Source: a virus
Direction: 5' to 3' (one strand)
IMG/VR virus record: IMGVR_UViG_3300024354_000016
Coordinates: 1-64,000 of that record
Length of the DNA stretch: 64,000 bases
This document shows, piece after piece, positions 50,683 through 60,800 of the stretch. Position numbers and translations under genes: made by a program. The notes below the pieces were generated by a model that ran no database searches, was not told the origin of the DNA, and saw nothing but the letters and a program-made list of their open reading frames with translations. The first letter of the stretch is position 1, and each line of letters opens with the position of its first letter.

Positions 50683-51419
50683 TGTTCAATACGTTCTTCA
50701 CCCCGACAGCAGAATCAATACCATTTTCATCAATACTGAACGGTCTTGGCGCGACAAACCTGCAAGAAGCATTGAACAAATTAGCGTTTCTTACTCAAGC
50801 TTCAAATCTCCTCAACCAAGACGGCGATATTGTCTTGCGCATCGGTGCTTCGCCAACGTCTGTCGTCCTTCCAAGTCCAGTTGGACGCTGGAAAATCACG
50901 GCAACCGACGAGGGCGAGATCGTATCGGAGTTGCTTTCCGATGAAGAAGTCGGCGTAGTAACTTACTGGCGATTTAAAAGAAAAGATGGTTCTATAGCAG
51001 CTATTGAGATCGATGAAGATGGCGAAGTTATTATGGTGAATCCGCCAGATACCAACGGCGTTGACATCGCCACTATTTTTCTTCAAAGCCCTTCTGGCTA
51101 CATATTTGCTTTAAGCGTCTCTGATGATGGCGAATTCATCACCGGCACCGCTTCCAATCCGTTCCCTTCGTTCAAGATTGTAAATCAAACTGATCAAGTG
51201 TTATTTAGCACTGTTCAGCAAAATGATCTTGCTTTAAATTATATGCCCGTGTACGATATAGCAAGTTTGCCCCTGTCCCCTGTTGGTATAAACAATACGA
51301 CGCCGTGGATATTCGTTAAGGATGGCGAGGTTCAAAAGCCAGCCTATTTCGATGGTCAGGTGTGGCGCTACTTTAACACAGACGCGCCAGTTATAACGTC
51401 AGGTGACGGAAATGCCTAA
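50682..51419 (+). CDS. hypothetical structural protein, fibre-operon member
   Basis: 245 residues. It contains SILNGLGATNLQEALNKLAF, a pattern found at N termini of phage fibre-type proteins, then a beta-rich body (GKIVSEL-like and SGYIFALSVSDDGEF segments). It ends in a region with VYDIASLPLSPVG and FVKDGEVQKPAYFDGQVWRY. Probably a fibre or fibre-connecting protein. The specific role is unknown. Confidence 0.5.
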   Translation: MFNTFFTPTAESIPFSSILNGLGATNLQEALNKLAFLTQASNLLNQDGDIVLRIGASPTSVVLPSPVGRWKITATDEGEIVSELLSDEEVGVVTYWRFKRKDGSIAAIEIDEDGEVIMVNPPDTNGVDIATIFLQSPSGYIFALSVSDDGEFITGTASNPFPSFKIVNQTDQVLFSTVQQNDLALNYMPVYDIASLPLSPVGINNTTPWIFVKDGEVQKPAYFDGQVWRYFNTDAPVITSGDGNA

Positions 51420-51813
51420 AAAAGTTCACATCGCTAGACAAGAAGAAACAATTCAAGAAAAAGGCCTGCAGATCCGCACGGCGGATCCCGCTACGCCATC
51501 TGAGGGTCAACTTTGGCTAAATTTAGCCAATAATTCTATTAATGTTGCCAAGTCTGGCGGTATAGTAAAACTCAACGACGCCTCGTACACCGAGACGGTT
51601 GTCATAACCGGCGTTAATCTGCTTACTAAAACTTTGATACTTTCAAAAATAGTACAAAACCCTTCAAGGACTAAGATTTTTCCAGAAGGTGGCCCAGCGC
51701 AGATATATGCTACAGATTTTACGGTCGTGTCTCCTAACATAATTATGTGGGGAAACATGGGCTTAGACGGACTTCTAGAGATCGGAGACATTCTCGTGAT
51801 AGAATATTCCTAG
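51412..51813 (+). CDS. small fibre-operon protein
   Basis: 133 residues from ATG 51412 (AGGTGA upstream; GTG 51403 is possible). It contains GLQIRTADPATPSEGQLWLN, like the start of many trimeric fibre domains (x-P-x-EGQLWLN...). The short beta remainder ends IGDILVIEYS. Likely a fibre collar or tip component. Confidence 0.5.
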   Translation: MPKKVHIARQEETIQEKGLQIRTADPATPSEGQLWLNLANNSINVAKSGGIVKLNDASYTETVVITGVNLLTKTLILSKIVQNPSRTKIFPEGGPAQIYATDFTVVSPNIIMWGNMGLDGLLEIGDILVIEYS

Positions 51814-51839
51814 TGCACTAACAACTAGGAGAATCTAGC

Positions 51840-54761
51840 ATGTCTCAGATTAAAAAGAAGTTTATTGAGAATAATGCAATCGACGGATCCAAACTGCAAC
51901 TGCTTAATGGTCAAGCAGTTCGCGCCGTTGATACAACCGGTGCTGACCGTGATCTTTTCTACTTTAACAGCAGTAACGAGTGGCAATTTAGTATCACTCC
52001 AAAGCTGTCCGTCGACCCTCAAGGCGCTAACGACCTCGTTCGTAAAAACTACGTTGATGCTGAAATTTCTGCCGAAGCCTCAGCGCGCGCTTCTGCTATT
52101 TCTAGTCTTCAAAGCTCAATGGAGTCTGCTGACTCCGCCATGGACGCTCGTCTAGACGTCATCGAAGGCGGAAACACCGTCGTTGGCTCTATCGCTAAAG
52201 CTCAAAAAGACGCTCAAGACTACGCCGACCAAAAGATCGCCGACCTTATCAATGGCGCTCCTGGCGTACTTGATACCCTTAAGGAATTAAGCGACGCTCT
52301 TGGCGGTGATGAAAATTTCGCAACCACGATCGCTAACCAGCTTGCTAGCATCGAATCTAGCATCACCAATCTCGAGAACGCTAGCTCTGGCGATCTTGCC
52401 GCTGAAGAAGCTGCAAGAATGGCAGCCGATGAGGCCCTTGATGCCCGCCTCGATATTCTCGAAGGCGCTGATAGTGTTGAAGGTTCTGTTGCTAAAGCTT
52501 TGAAAGATGCTAAAGATTACACTGATGCCGAAGTTCTTGCTGAGCAAAACGCTCGCGAGACTGCAGTTTCTAACGAAGCTGCTGCCCGCCAATCTGCAGA
52601 CGACGCAATGGATGCTCGTCTTGACATCATCGAAGGTGGCGTTGCGGTCGAAGGCTCAGTTGCTAAGGCTCTATTCGACGCCAAAGCCTACACTGACGCT
52701 GAAGTTGCTGACGAAGCTGCTGCCCGCCAATCTGCAGACGACGCAATGGATGCTCGTCTCGATGTCCTCGAGGGAGCTGACACCGTTGCTGGTTCCGTCG
52801 CTAAGGCTCTTAAGGACGCTAAAGACTATACTGATAGCGAGGTCTCTGCTGAAGAATCTGCTCGTATCGCCGCAGTCTCTGCTGAAGAATCTGCTCGTAT
52901 CGCTGCTGATGATGCGATGGACGCTCGCCTCGACGTCCTTGAAGGTGCTGACACCGTAGAGGGTTCGGTTGCTAAAGCTGAAAAAGACGCCAAAGATTAC
53001 ACCGACGCCCGCGAAGCAGTCCTGCAAAGTCAAATTGACCAGCTTGACGGCTACACCCTTGACCTGCGTGGCGACCTCGATCAAGAGATCCTTGACCGCG
53101 CTGCCGCTGTTTCTGCTGAAGAATCTGCACGTCAAGCCGCTGTTTCTGCTGAGCAGTCTGCTCGTGAAGCTGCTGACTCTGCTCTTGACGCTCGTCTCGA
53201 TATCCTTGAAGGCGCCGACAGTGTAGCCGGTTCGGTTGCTAAAGCTCTTAAGGATGCTAAAGATTACACCGATGCTGAAGTTTCTGCTGAAGAAGCTGCC
53301 CGCATCGCTGGCGATGACGCCCTTGACGCTCGCTTGGACGTGCTCGAAGGCGATCAAAACACCGCTGGCTCTGTCGCTAAGGCTTTGAAAGATGCTAAAG
53401 ACTACACGGACACCCGCGTAGCTGAAATCATCGACATGGCTCCTGGCGCGCTAGACACCTTGAACGAACTCGCTGCCGCTCTTGGCGATGACGCCAACTA
53501 TGCTGCTACGATTTCTGGAGAACTGGCTTCTATCAACGCTGCCATCGATGCCCTCGAATCCTCCAGTGGGGCCGATCTTTCTGCTGAAGAAGCTGCTCGT
53601 ATTGCTGCAGATGATGCCCTTGATGCTCGCTTGGACATCATCGAAGGTGCAGATAGCGTTGTTGGTTCGGTTGCTAAAGCTCTTAAGGATGCTAAAGATT
53701 ACACCGATGCTGAAGTTTCTGCCGAAGAATCTCGCGCTATGGCTGCCGAAGGTGTGCTCCAAGGTAACATTGACGCCGAAGAATCTCGCGCTATGGCTGC
53801 CGAAGGTGTGCTCCAAGGTAACATTGACGCCGAGCAGTCTGCTCGTGAATCCGCTGACTCCGCTCTTGATGCCCGTCTCGATGTCCTCGAAGGTGCAGAT
53901 AGCGTTGTTGGTTCGGTTGCTAAAGCTCTTAAAGACGCTAAAGATTATACTGATTCCGAAGTTTCTGCTGAAGAAGCTGCCCGCATCGCCGGTGACACTG
54001 CGCTTCAAACCGATCTTAACACTGAAGCTGCTACTAGACTAGCTGCTGATAACGCCCTTGATGCCCGTCTCGACGTGCTTGAAGGTGCAGACAGCGTTGC
54101 TGGTTCTGTTGCTAAAGCTCTTAAAGACGCTAAAGATTATACTGATTCCGAAGTTTCTGCTGAAGAAACTCGTGCTCTTGCTGCCGAAGGTGTACTGCAA
54201 AGCAACATCGATGCCGAAGAGTCTGCTCGCATTGCCGCGATTAACTCTGAAGCATCTACGCGCGCCGCTGCCGACGATCTTCTCCAAGACAACTTGGATG
54301 CAGAAGTATCCGCTCGCGAATCTGCTGATAACGCCCTTGACGCTCGTTTGGATATCCTTGAGGGCGCAGACAGCGTTGCTGGTTCGGTTGCTAAAGCTCT
54401 CAAAGACGCCAAAGATTACACCGACAGCGAAGTTGCCAATGAAGCTTCCGAGCGCACAACCGCTGACAATGCTCTTCAAGATCAGATCGACACGATTAAC
54501 GCCGTTGTCCATGAAAAAGAGAAGTTTGTGCTCGCAAGCGCTGACGTATCTAATGGCTACATTAATCTGGCCCACATGGCAATCGAAAAGTCTATCATGG
54601 TCACTGTTGATCGTCTAGTTGCTCATGCTGGCGACGATTACACCTTGTCCGTGGTTGGCGGTGTAACCAGAATCACCTTCGCTGGAAGTCTTGCTCAGAA
54701 CGGCGACGAAGAGTTAATGATTGGTGACATTGTTCGCGTAATGTATCGTTACCAAGGCTAA
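51840..54761 (+). CDS. long coiled-coil tail fibre protein with 11 tandem repeats
   Basis: 973 residues. After a short head (MSQIKKKFIENNAIDGSKLQ ... DLVRKNYVDAEIS) comes a long coiled coil built of a repeated unit with ALDARLDVLEGADSVAGSVA and KALKDAKDYTD, seen 11 times. Two spacers have APGVLDTLKELSDALGGDENF and a variant. The C terminus is a small beta part ending DIVRVMYRYQG. The repeats are highly similar at DNA level, including one perfect 54-bp tandem. A trimeric fibre shaft is expected. SD AGGAGA. Confidence 0.85.
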   Translation: MSQIKKKFIENNAIDGSKLQLLNGQAVRAVDTTGADRDLFYFNSSNEWQFSITPKLSVDPQGANDLVRKNYVDAEISAEASARASAISSLQSSMESADSAMDARLDVIEGGNTVVGSIAKAQKDAQDYADQKIADLINGAPGVLDTLKELSDALGGDENFATTIANQLASIESSITNLENASSGDLAAEEAARMAADEALDARLDILEGADSVEGSVAKALKDAKDYTDAEVLAEQNARETAVSNEAAARQSADDAMDARLDIIEGGVAVEGSVAKALFDAKAYTDAEVADEAAARQSADDAMDARLDVLEGADTVAGSVAKALKDAKDYTDSEVSAEESARIAAVSAEESARIAADDAMDARLDVLEGADTVEGSVAKAEKDAKDYTDAREAVLQSQIDQLDGYTLDLRGDLDQEILDRAAAVSAEESARQAAVSAEQSAREAADSALDARLDILEGADSVAGSVAKALKDAKDYTDAEVSAEEAARIAGDDALDARLDVLEGDQNTAGSVAKALKDAKDYTDTRVAEIIDMAPGALDTLNELAAALGDDANYAATISGELASINAAIDALESSSGADLSAEEAARIAADDALDARLDIIEGADSVVGSVAKALKDAKDYTDAEVSAEESRAMAAEGVLQGNIDAEESRAMAAEGVLQGNIDAEQSARESADSALDARLDVLEGADSVVGSVAKALKDAKDYTDSEVSAEEAARIAGDTALQTDLNTEAATRLAADNALDARLDVLEGADSVAGSVAKALKDAKDYTDSEVSAEETRALAAEGVLQSNIDAEESARIAAINSEASTRAAADDLLQDNLDAEVSARESADNALDARLDILEGADSVAGSVAKALKDAKDYTDSEVANEASERTTADNALQDQIDTINAVVHEKEKFVLASADVSNGYINLAHMAIEKSIMVTVDRLVAHAGDDYTLSVVGGVTRITFAGSLAQNGDEELMIGDIVRVMYRYQG
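53721..53828 (+). repeat. perfect 54-bp tandem duplication within the fibre gene
   Basis: Two identical 54-bp copies, 53721-53774 and 53775-53828, encode EESRAMAAEGVLQGNIDA twice. The frame is kept. It shows recent repeat expansion. Confidence 0.92.
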
Positions 54762-54776
54762 TTTAAAGTTATTTTA

Positions 54777-54839
54777 GCGGATGTGTGAGAGAGCATCCGC
54801 GCCAGTTTAAGCGATGGACCGGCCTTAATTGGCCGGTCC
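54777..54839 (+). terminator. two consecutive hairpins without a T-run, between fibre genes
   Basis: The first pairs GCGGATG with CATCCGC (54777-54800). The second pairs GGACCGGCC with GGCCGGTCC around TTAATT (54816-54839). Neither is followed by a T-run. They may slow polymerase, protect the RNA end, or act as a processing site. Confidence 0.5.
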
Positions 54840-54894
54840 CCTTCCTAGGTTTGCATCTAAATTAAACTCTTACTTCCTGAAAAGGAATCTTTAT

Positions 54895-57800
54895 ATGCCC
54901 TCGTTTAATACTTTAACGTCATCTCTCGTTTTAAATGATTCTTTACTAACCAACGCTCAACCGACATCGATTTCTGTTTCGACAGACGGAAGACGTTTTG
55001 TGTTGGGATCTTTTAGCGGAATGCGCGTATACGTTAGAGAAAGCGATAGCGCTACGCAGAGTTCACTTGTGGCCACGGTTCTTGGCGATAACTCCGCAGC
55101 CGATGGTGATGTTTTGGTTGCCATGTCGCCAGACGGCTCAACAGTGGCTGCAAAATTTGAGGGCGCAACGCAAGATTCTATCAAAATTTACGCCCTCAAC
55201 ATGACGAGTGCCACAACCGGAAGCCTAACGCTTCAAGCCACGTTCACCAGTTCGATTCGCGGATTTGGCGAGTCCTTATCTTTTTCCGACAGCGGAAACG
55301 TGTTGGCTGTCGGTTTTCCTGGCGCAACTATCACAAACAATCAGTCGCAGAGCGTTGACAATTCTGGCTCTGTTCTTGTTTATTCTAGATCTGGCAGCAC
55401 TTGGGCCCTCTCCAACACGATATCAAACCCAAACCAAGGTTTGGAAGATTATTTTGGATACGATGTTTCGCTTTCAAATGACGGTTCTACTTTGGCAATT
55501 GGTTCTGTTGGCGAAGACAACCCATCCGCCACAAGAACTGGTGCAGTTTATATATATAATTTAAGCACTAATTCGCTTGTTAAGAAAATCACAGCAGATG
55601 AGTGCGATGCAGGAACTTACTTTGGTAGTTCTGTATCTATGGCAGGAAACGGCCAGCGACTCGCAATCGGTGCAGCTGGAAAAGACGACACGGAATACTC
55701 TGTCGCGGCCAGCGTGGATTATGGTTCAAACTTAAACAAACCGCTCGTTGTTTATAAGTTATCAGCTGGCGTTTGGTCTCTTGATTCCAATTCCTTCATG
55801 ACGTCGCTTTCTGTGTATTTTTATAACATAATCGACGTCAAGATGTCTGTAAATTCAAACTCTGTAGCAGTAATATATTCTGCTAGCTATACGTCTTACG
55901 GTCGAACAGCAAAAGATTACTTTTATTACAACGTTTTTGATTACGATGGCGCTCAGTGGACTGGAAGCGACACAGTATTAGATGGCGCTAACTATTCTTT
56001 AGGGTATTCTTCTAAACCAGCGCGCGTCTTTTTGCCTAATTTTACCGCAAGCTCTGCTGGCGCTGTTTCTTTAATCCAAGTTTCTGGACTGTCTGATCTT
56101 ATTTCTCCAACGATTTCCGACTCCTCTATTGTCGCTAAAGATCAAACATACTCTTCTATCACCTTAAGATGGTCTGCTGCGGTAGACGACATCTCGTCTG
56201 CGTCAAGTATGCGCTACGATATCCGCTACTCTTCCTCTAACAATATGTCAACTCTGGCACTCGCTGAGGCAAATGGCACTCTTTCGCAAACTGTGACCGG
56301 TGTGAGCTCGTCTGTAATAGAAGCAACCGTATCCGATCTTGCTCTGAACTCCACATACTATTTCACAATTATCGGTCGCGATTTAGCTAACAACAAAGTT
56401 AAATACGACACTATATCAAGCGCCACCCTGGCCGACTTGACGCCGCCCATACCTGTTACCGACGGCGCCCCAATATCTTACACATCAACAAAAACTAGTG
56501 TAACTCTTACATGGCCGCTTGCAAGCGATAACGTCACCCAGCAGCCGCTAATTCAGTATGCAGTTTATAGTGTGCCAATTTTTACGGCAGGTTACACCGG
56601 TAGCGTTGCCACAACGGAATCAATGGGTACGCTATTGATGCCGTACACAGCAAATATAGCGACATACACAGATTCCTCTCTTCTCCCCGGTAGTTTGTAT
56701 GGCTACAACGTTATAGCTAAGGATGCGTCCGGCAATAAGGTAGCTTATAATCCAGTTGGCGCAACCACGCAGGCTGATGATATCGCGCCAACCGTATCGA
56801 ACGCGTCGCTGTCTTTCAGTGAGCACTCTTTCACTGGATACAAAATAACTTGGAACTCTGCTTCTGACGACTTTTCTTCTAGAACCAGCATCTATTATTT
56901 AGTTTATGAATCTAGTTCTAATAACATTAGCACTGTTGCAGCCGCAGAATCAAATGGCACAGCGATAGCTCAGTTCTTTGGTGCTGACACTGCTTCACAG
57001 TTTTTTAGCGTTACAGGTAAATCTGTAAACTCCACCAAATACTATAACGTAATCGCCAGGGACGCCGCAGGAAACAAGCTTGCATATACGTCTGCCTCTG
57101 TTAGTACGCTCGCAGATACAACTGGTCCAACTTACAGCTCTCAGCCAACCGCTACGGCAGACTACAATTCAATCACTGTTTCCTACTCGGCCGCCCAGGA
57201 CGATCTCACTTCTTCTCAAAACATACAATATGCCTTATATAGAGTGCCCACCAGCTCAACTAGTATAGCTTACATTGAGCAGTACGGGATCTTAGCAAGA
57301 GATTATATAGCCAGCACTTCTGATATCGTCGTGCCGAATTTAAACTCCGGCACTACGTATCATTTTGCTCTTATTGGAAAAGATGAAGCCGGCAATAAAA
57401 CACTATACTCGTCTTTCTCAAAGACAACTCAGCAAGACGCTGTGCCACCAGTGCCGGGTGCAAGTGGTTTTATTACAAAATCCAATGTAACATCTTTTGG
57501 TTTTACGATGTCGTGGTCTCGAGCCACAGACGACATAACCAACTCGCTTGATCTAGAGTATGCCTTATACTATAGTTCTGATGAATCTAATTTAGGTTCG
57601 TTAGATGCAATTTCTGCGCCTGGATCTAGCGCGGCATTTGAAATTCCTTTCACTAAAGATTTGGTGACCGCAAATATCAGCCTAGTCGCGTCATTAACGC
57701 GTTACTATACTGTTGTTGTGCGCGATTCCCGTGGGAATAAGGCAAAATATCAAACTGTCAGCAGCAGAAACTCGTCAGATATTTCGGCTCCAGTTCCAGG

Positions 57801-60800
57801 AAACTCAGGAATTTTGACGTTAACGCCTAATGGATATAGCGCTGTCACGATTCAGCATGGACTGGCTCTTGATAATTTTTCGCACTTTTCACAAAATCAA
57901 TACAAGATCGTAATTTCTCCGCTAAACAACATATCTACGGTTGCGGATGCAGAAGCTAACGGTATTGTGGTACGCGATTGGGCTACATTTACCAACGGCG
58001 GTTTTTACGACGTAATCGTGCCTGTACCCGGTCAATTTTATTTCTTTAATGTTATCGTAAGAGACACCGAGGGTAATAAGGCCGCATACGTGTCGAAAGC
58101 AGGCAGATCGCAAGTTGATGTCACCGCTCCTTCGGTAAGCAATTCAAACATATCTTTAATAACAAATTCCATTTCTTCTCCACTTTCTATGTCGCCCACT
58201 GTAAAGATAAGTTGGAATGCCGCAACGGACAATCAGACATCGCAAGGCAATATCAAATATTCCGTATACATTGCGCCTGGCAGCCCTTCGATGTCGACCG
58301 TTCAAGAGATCGAAAGCATCACCAATGTAAGACGCTGGGTTGTGATGGGCACCGATGGAACTGAATTTCAATTTCCAGATGCGACCGCCGCAATGAGTAC
58401 GCAGTATTCTGTAAACATTGTCGCAGAAGACTCTTTGGGCAATAAAACCGCGTATTCTAAAATTACATTTACTACGCCGGGTGATATTTACCCACCAATA
58501 CTGAACAATTCCACGTTATTAACTCTTGTAAACAGAACGCCAAACAGTATCAAAGTTTCGTGGGGTCAAGCAACGGATATTCATTCCCCATCTACCGTAC
58601 AGTATGATCTTTATTACTCCACTTCTAACAATATCGGCAGCGTGTCAAATATATTGGCAAACGGGATATTAGTTATATCTGGTACTTATAGTGGATTGGG
58701 TATAGCTGCGACAAATGGCTACACAATTACCGGTTTAACAGATGGAACTCCGTATTATATTAACGTAATCGCACGCGACGGGGCTGGAAACAGAACTGCG
58801 TATACAGGTTTGGCTACGTCCACGCTTAATGAAAACATTCCGCCGGTAATTGCGCCGCTCTCGCTGAGCACCGGTAGCGTAACCGATACCACAATATCGT
58901 TGACGTGGGGATTGGCAACAGACAACAAGACGGCTTCCAACCTGTTAGAGTATGCAGTGTATCGTTCAACCAGTCAAATGTCGCAAACAGTTGCGTCTGT
59001 CGAAGCTGGCACTAAGATTCTCGATTGGACTGTTAACACCGGCAGCTATACGGCAACCGAACTGAATAGAAACACTCGTTACTTCTTTGGCGTTGTTGTT
59101 CGAGATCAAGCTGGCAATAAATCAGTTTATGCACCAGTGAATGCGCTAACACTTAACGACACCTCCGCACCTGTTGTTCCTGGTGTCGGCAATATCGAGA
59201 TTACTCACGTTGGCTATAATTACATCAACTTAAACGCAACTGTCGCTGTTGATAACGTTACGCCCATACAAAACGTAATTTATCGCGTATACCGCTCGTC
59301 TAGTAACAATATTTCAACTGTTGCTCAGATGATTTCAAACGGCACCTACGTCGGCAATGCTGTTGTAGTCCCGTGGATTAATCCGTATACGTATGAGTTA
59401 ATTTACAATTCAACTCGCTATGTCCAGTTCCGTGATTCTAATCTGCCTGGCAATACTGGTTTTTACTACAACATCATGGCAGTCGACGCTGCTGGTAATA
59501 GATCCGGGTATGCGTCAGTGTTTGCAAAAACATCCTCTCAGTGGGTTGCACCTGTCGTCGGCAATAGCGGCAAGATTAACGTTGTCGTTGCCGGATCTGG
59601 CTCATTAAATCTATCTTGGTCTCCCGCATCTGATGAATCTCAAGCGGCCTCATCTCTTGAGTATGCTGTTTACTATGCGACTCGTAAAACTAATGCTTTT
59701 TTGAAAAATGAATTCCCTGCGATGAACAACGCTGATAACATTGAGGTACATGTTCAGCAGGGACTGGTTACACAAGCATCACCGTACACTCAGGGCATGA
59801 CGTCGTTCACGATCACCAACCTTCTTCCCGCCACTGAATATATGGTGAACGTAGTTGTCAGAGATGCCACTGCGGCACATACCACATACAATGCGGCTAG
59901 GGTTTGGACATTTAATGACACTAGTGCGCCAACGCCAGGGGTAAGCGGAGCTCTTACAACTAGCTACGTTAATGAATCTAGTTTTGTTTTAGGGTGGAAT
60001 AAGGCTTCTGACGATTATTCTGCTCAGAATCGTCTACGTTATGAAGTTCGCGTATCTACGCAAAATAACATAAACACGGTTGATACATTTAAAAATGGCA
60101 TAATTGCTATGCCTTTCACGTCGGATGTGAATACAGCGACCGTTGCCGGGTTGATGCCTAATACTACTTACTATGCAAACGTTATGGTCATGGACGTCGC
60201 CGGTAACAAAGCGGTATACCAAACCACAACGGTGGCAACATCTGCAGACGTTTCTGGTCCGCTGCTGCCTTCAAACAGTTCGTTGACATTTAGTCAGATT
60301 GAAAAACAACAGCTTCGCGTGTCTTGGGTTAAGGCAACTGATAAGTCAACACCACAAGATGAGATACAATACGCGGTGTATATGTCTCAACTTCTTACGG
60401 CTGTTGCAAGCGTAAATCAAATGGAATCGGCTTCAGTTTTGGTGCAAGATTATTTAGCAGACGTGTCGTATGCTATAATAACCGATCTTGAACCTGGAAC
60501 TCAGTACTTCTTTAATGTTGTTGCGAAGGATGAGTTTGGAAACAAAACAGCATACACAGCTGGAGCCGTATACACTGCAGCAGATGTCACCCCGCCTGTA
60601 CCTGGCGCTAATGGTGCTATTTTGACTACTGGCATAACGCAAACGTCCGTTTCGTTGTCTTGGTCGCCTGCGTCTGATGACGTCGATGTTAATTCAGATT
60701 TTGAATACAGGCTCTATAGATCGCTAAGTAATAACATTACCACTGTCGCTCAGGCAAAAACAAACGGAACATTTTGTGCTTTATTTGTAAACGGTGAAAC

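Noticed and set aside
52671-54575. Open frames of about 180-230 codons antisense to the fibre repeats
   Set aside because: They mirror the repeat unit and reflect its codon pattern. They have no start signals and no independent protein character.
52507-54618. Leu/Lys-rich plus-strand frames within the fibre gene
   Set aside because: Off-frame readings of the repeat, with the same low-complexity peptide in each copy and no SD.
51840-54761. CRISPR array or integrase-type direct repeats
   Set aside because: The repeats are in-frame coding units of a coiled-coil fibre without unique spacers of constant length.
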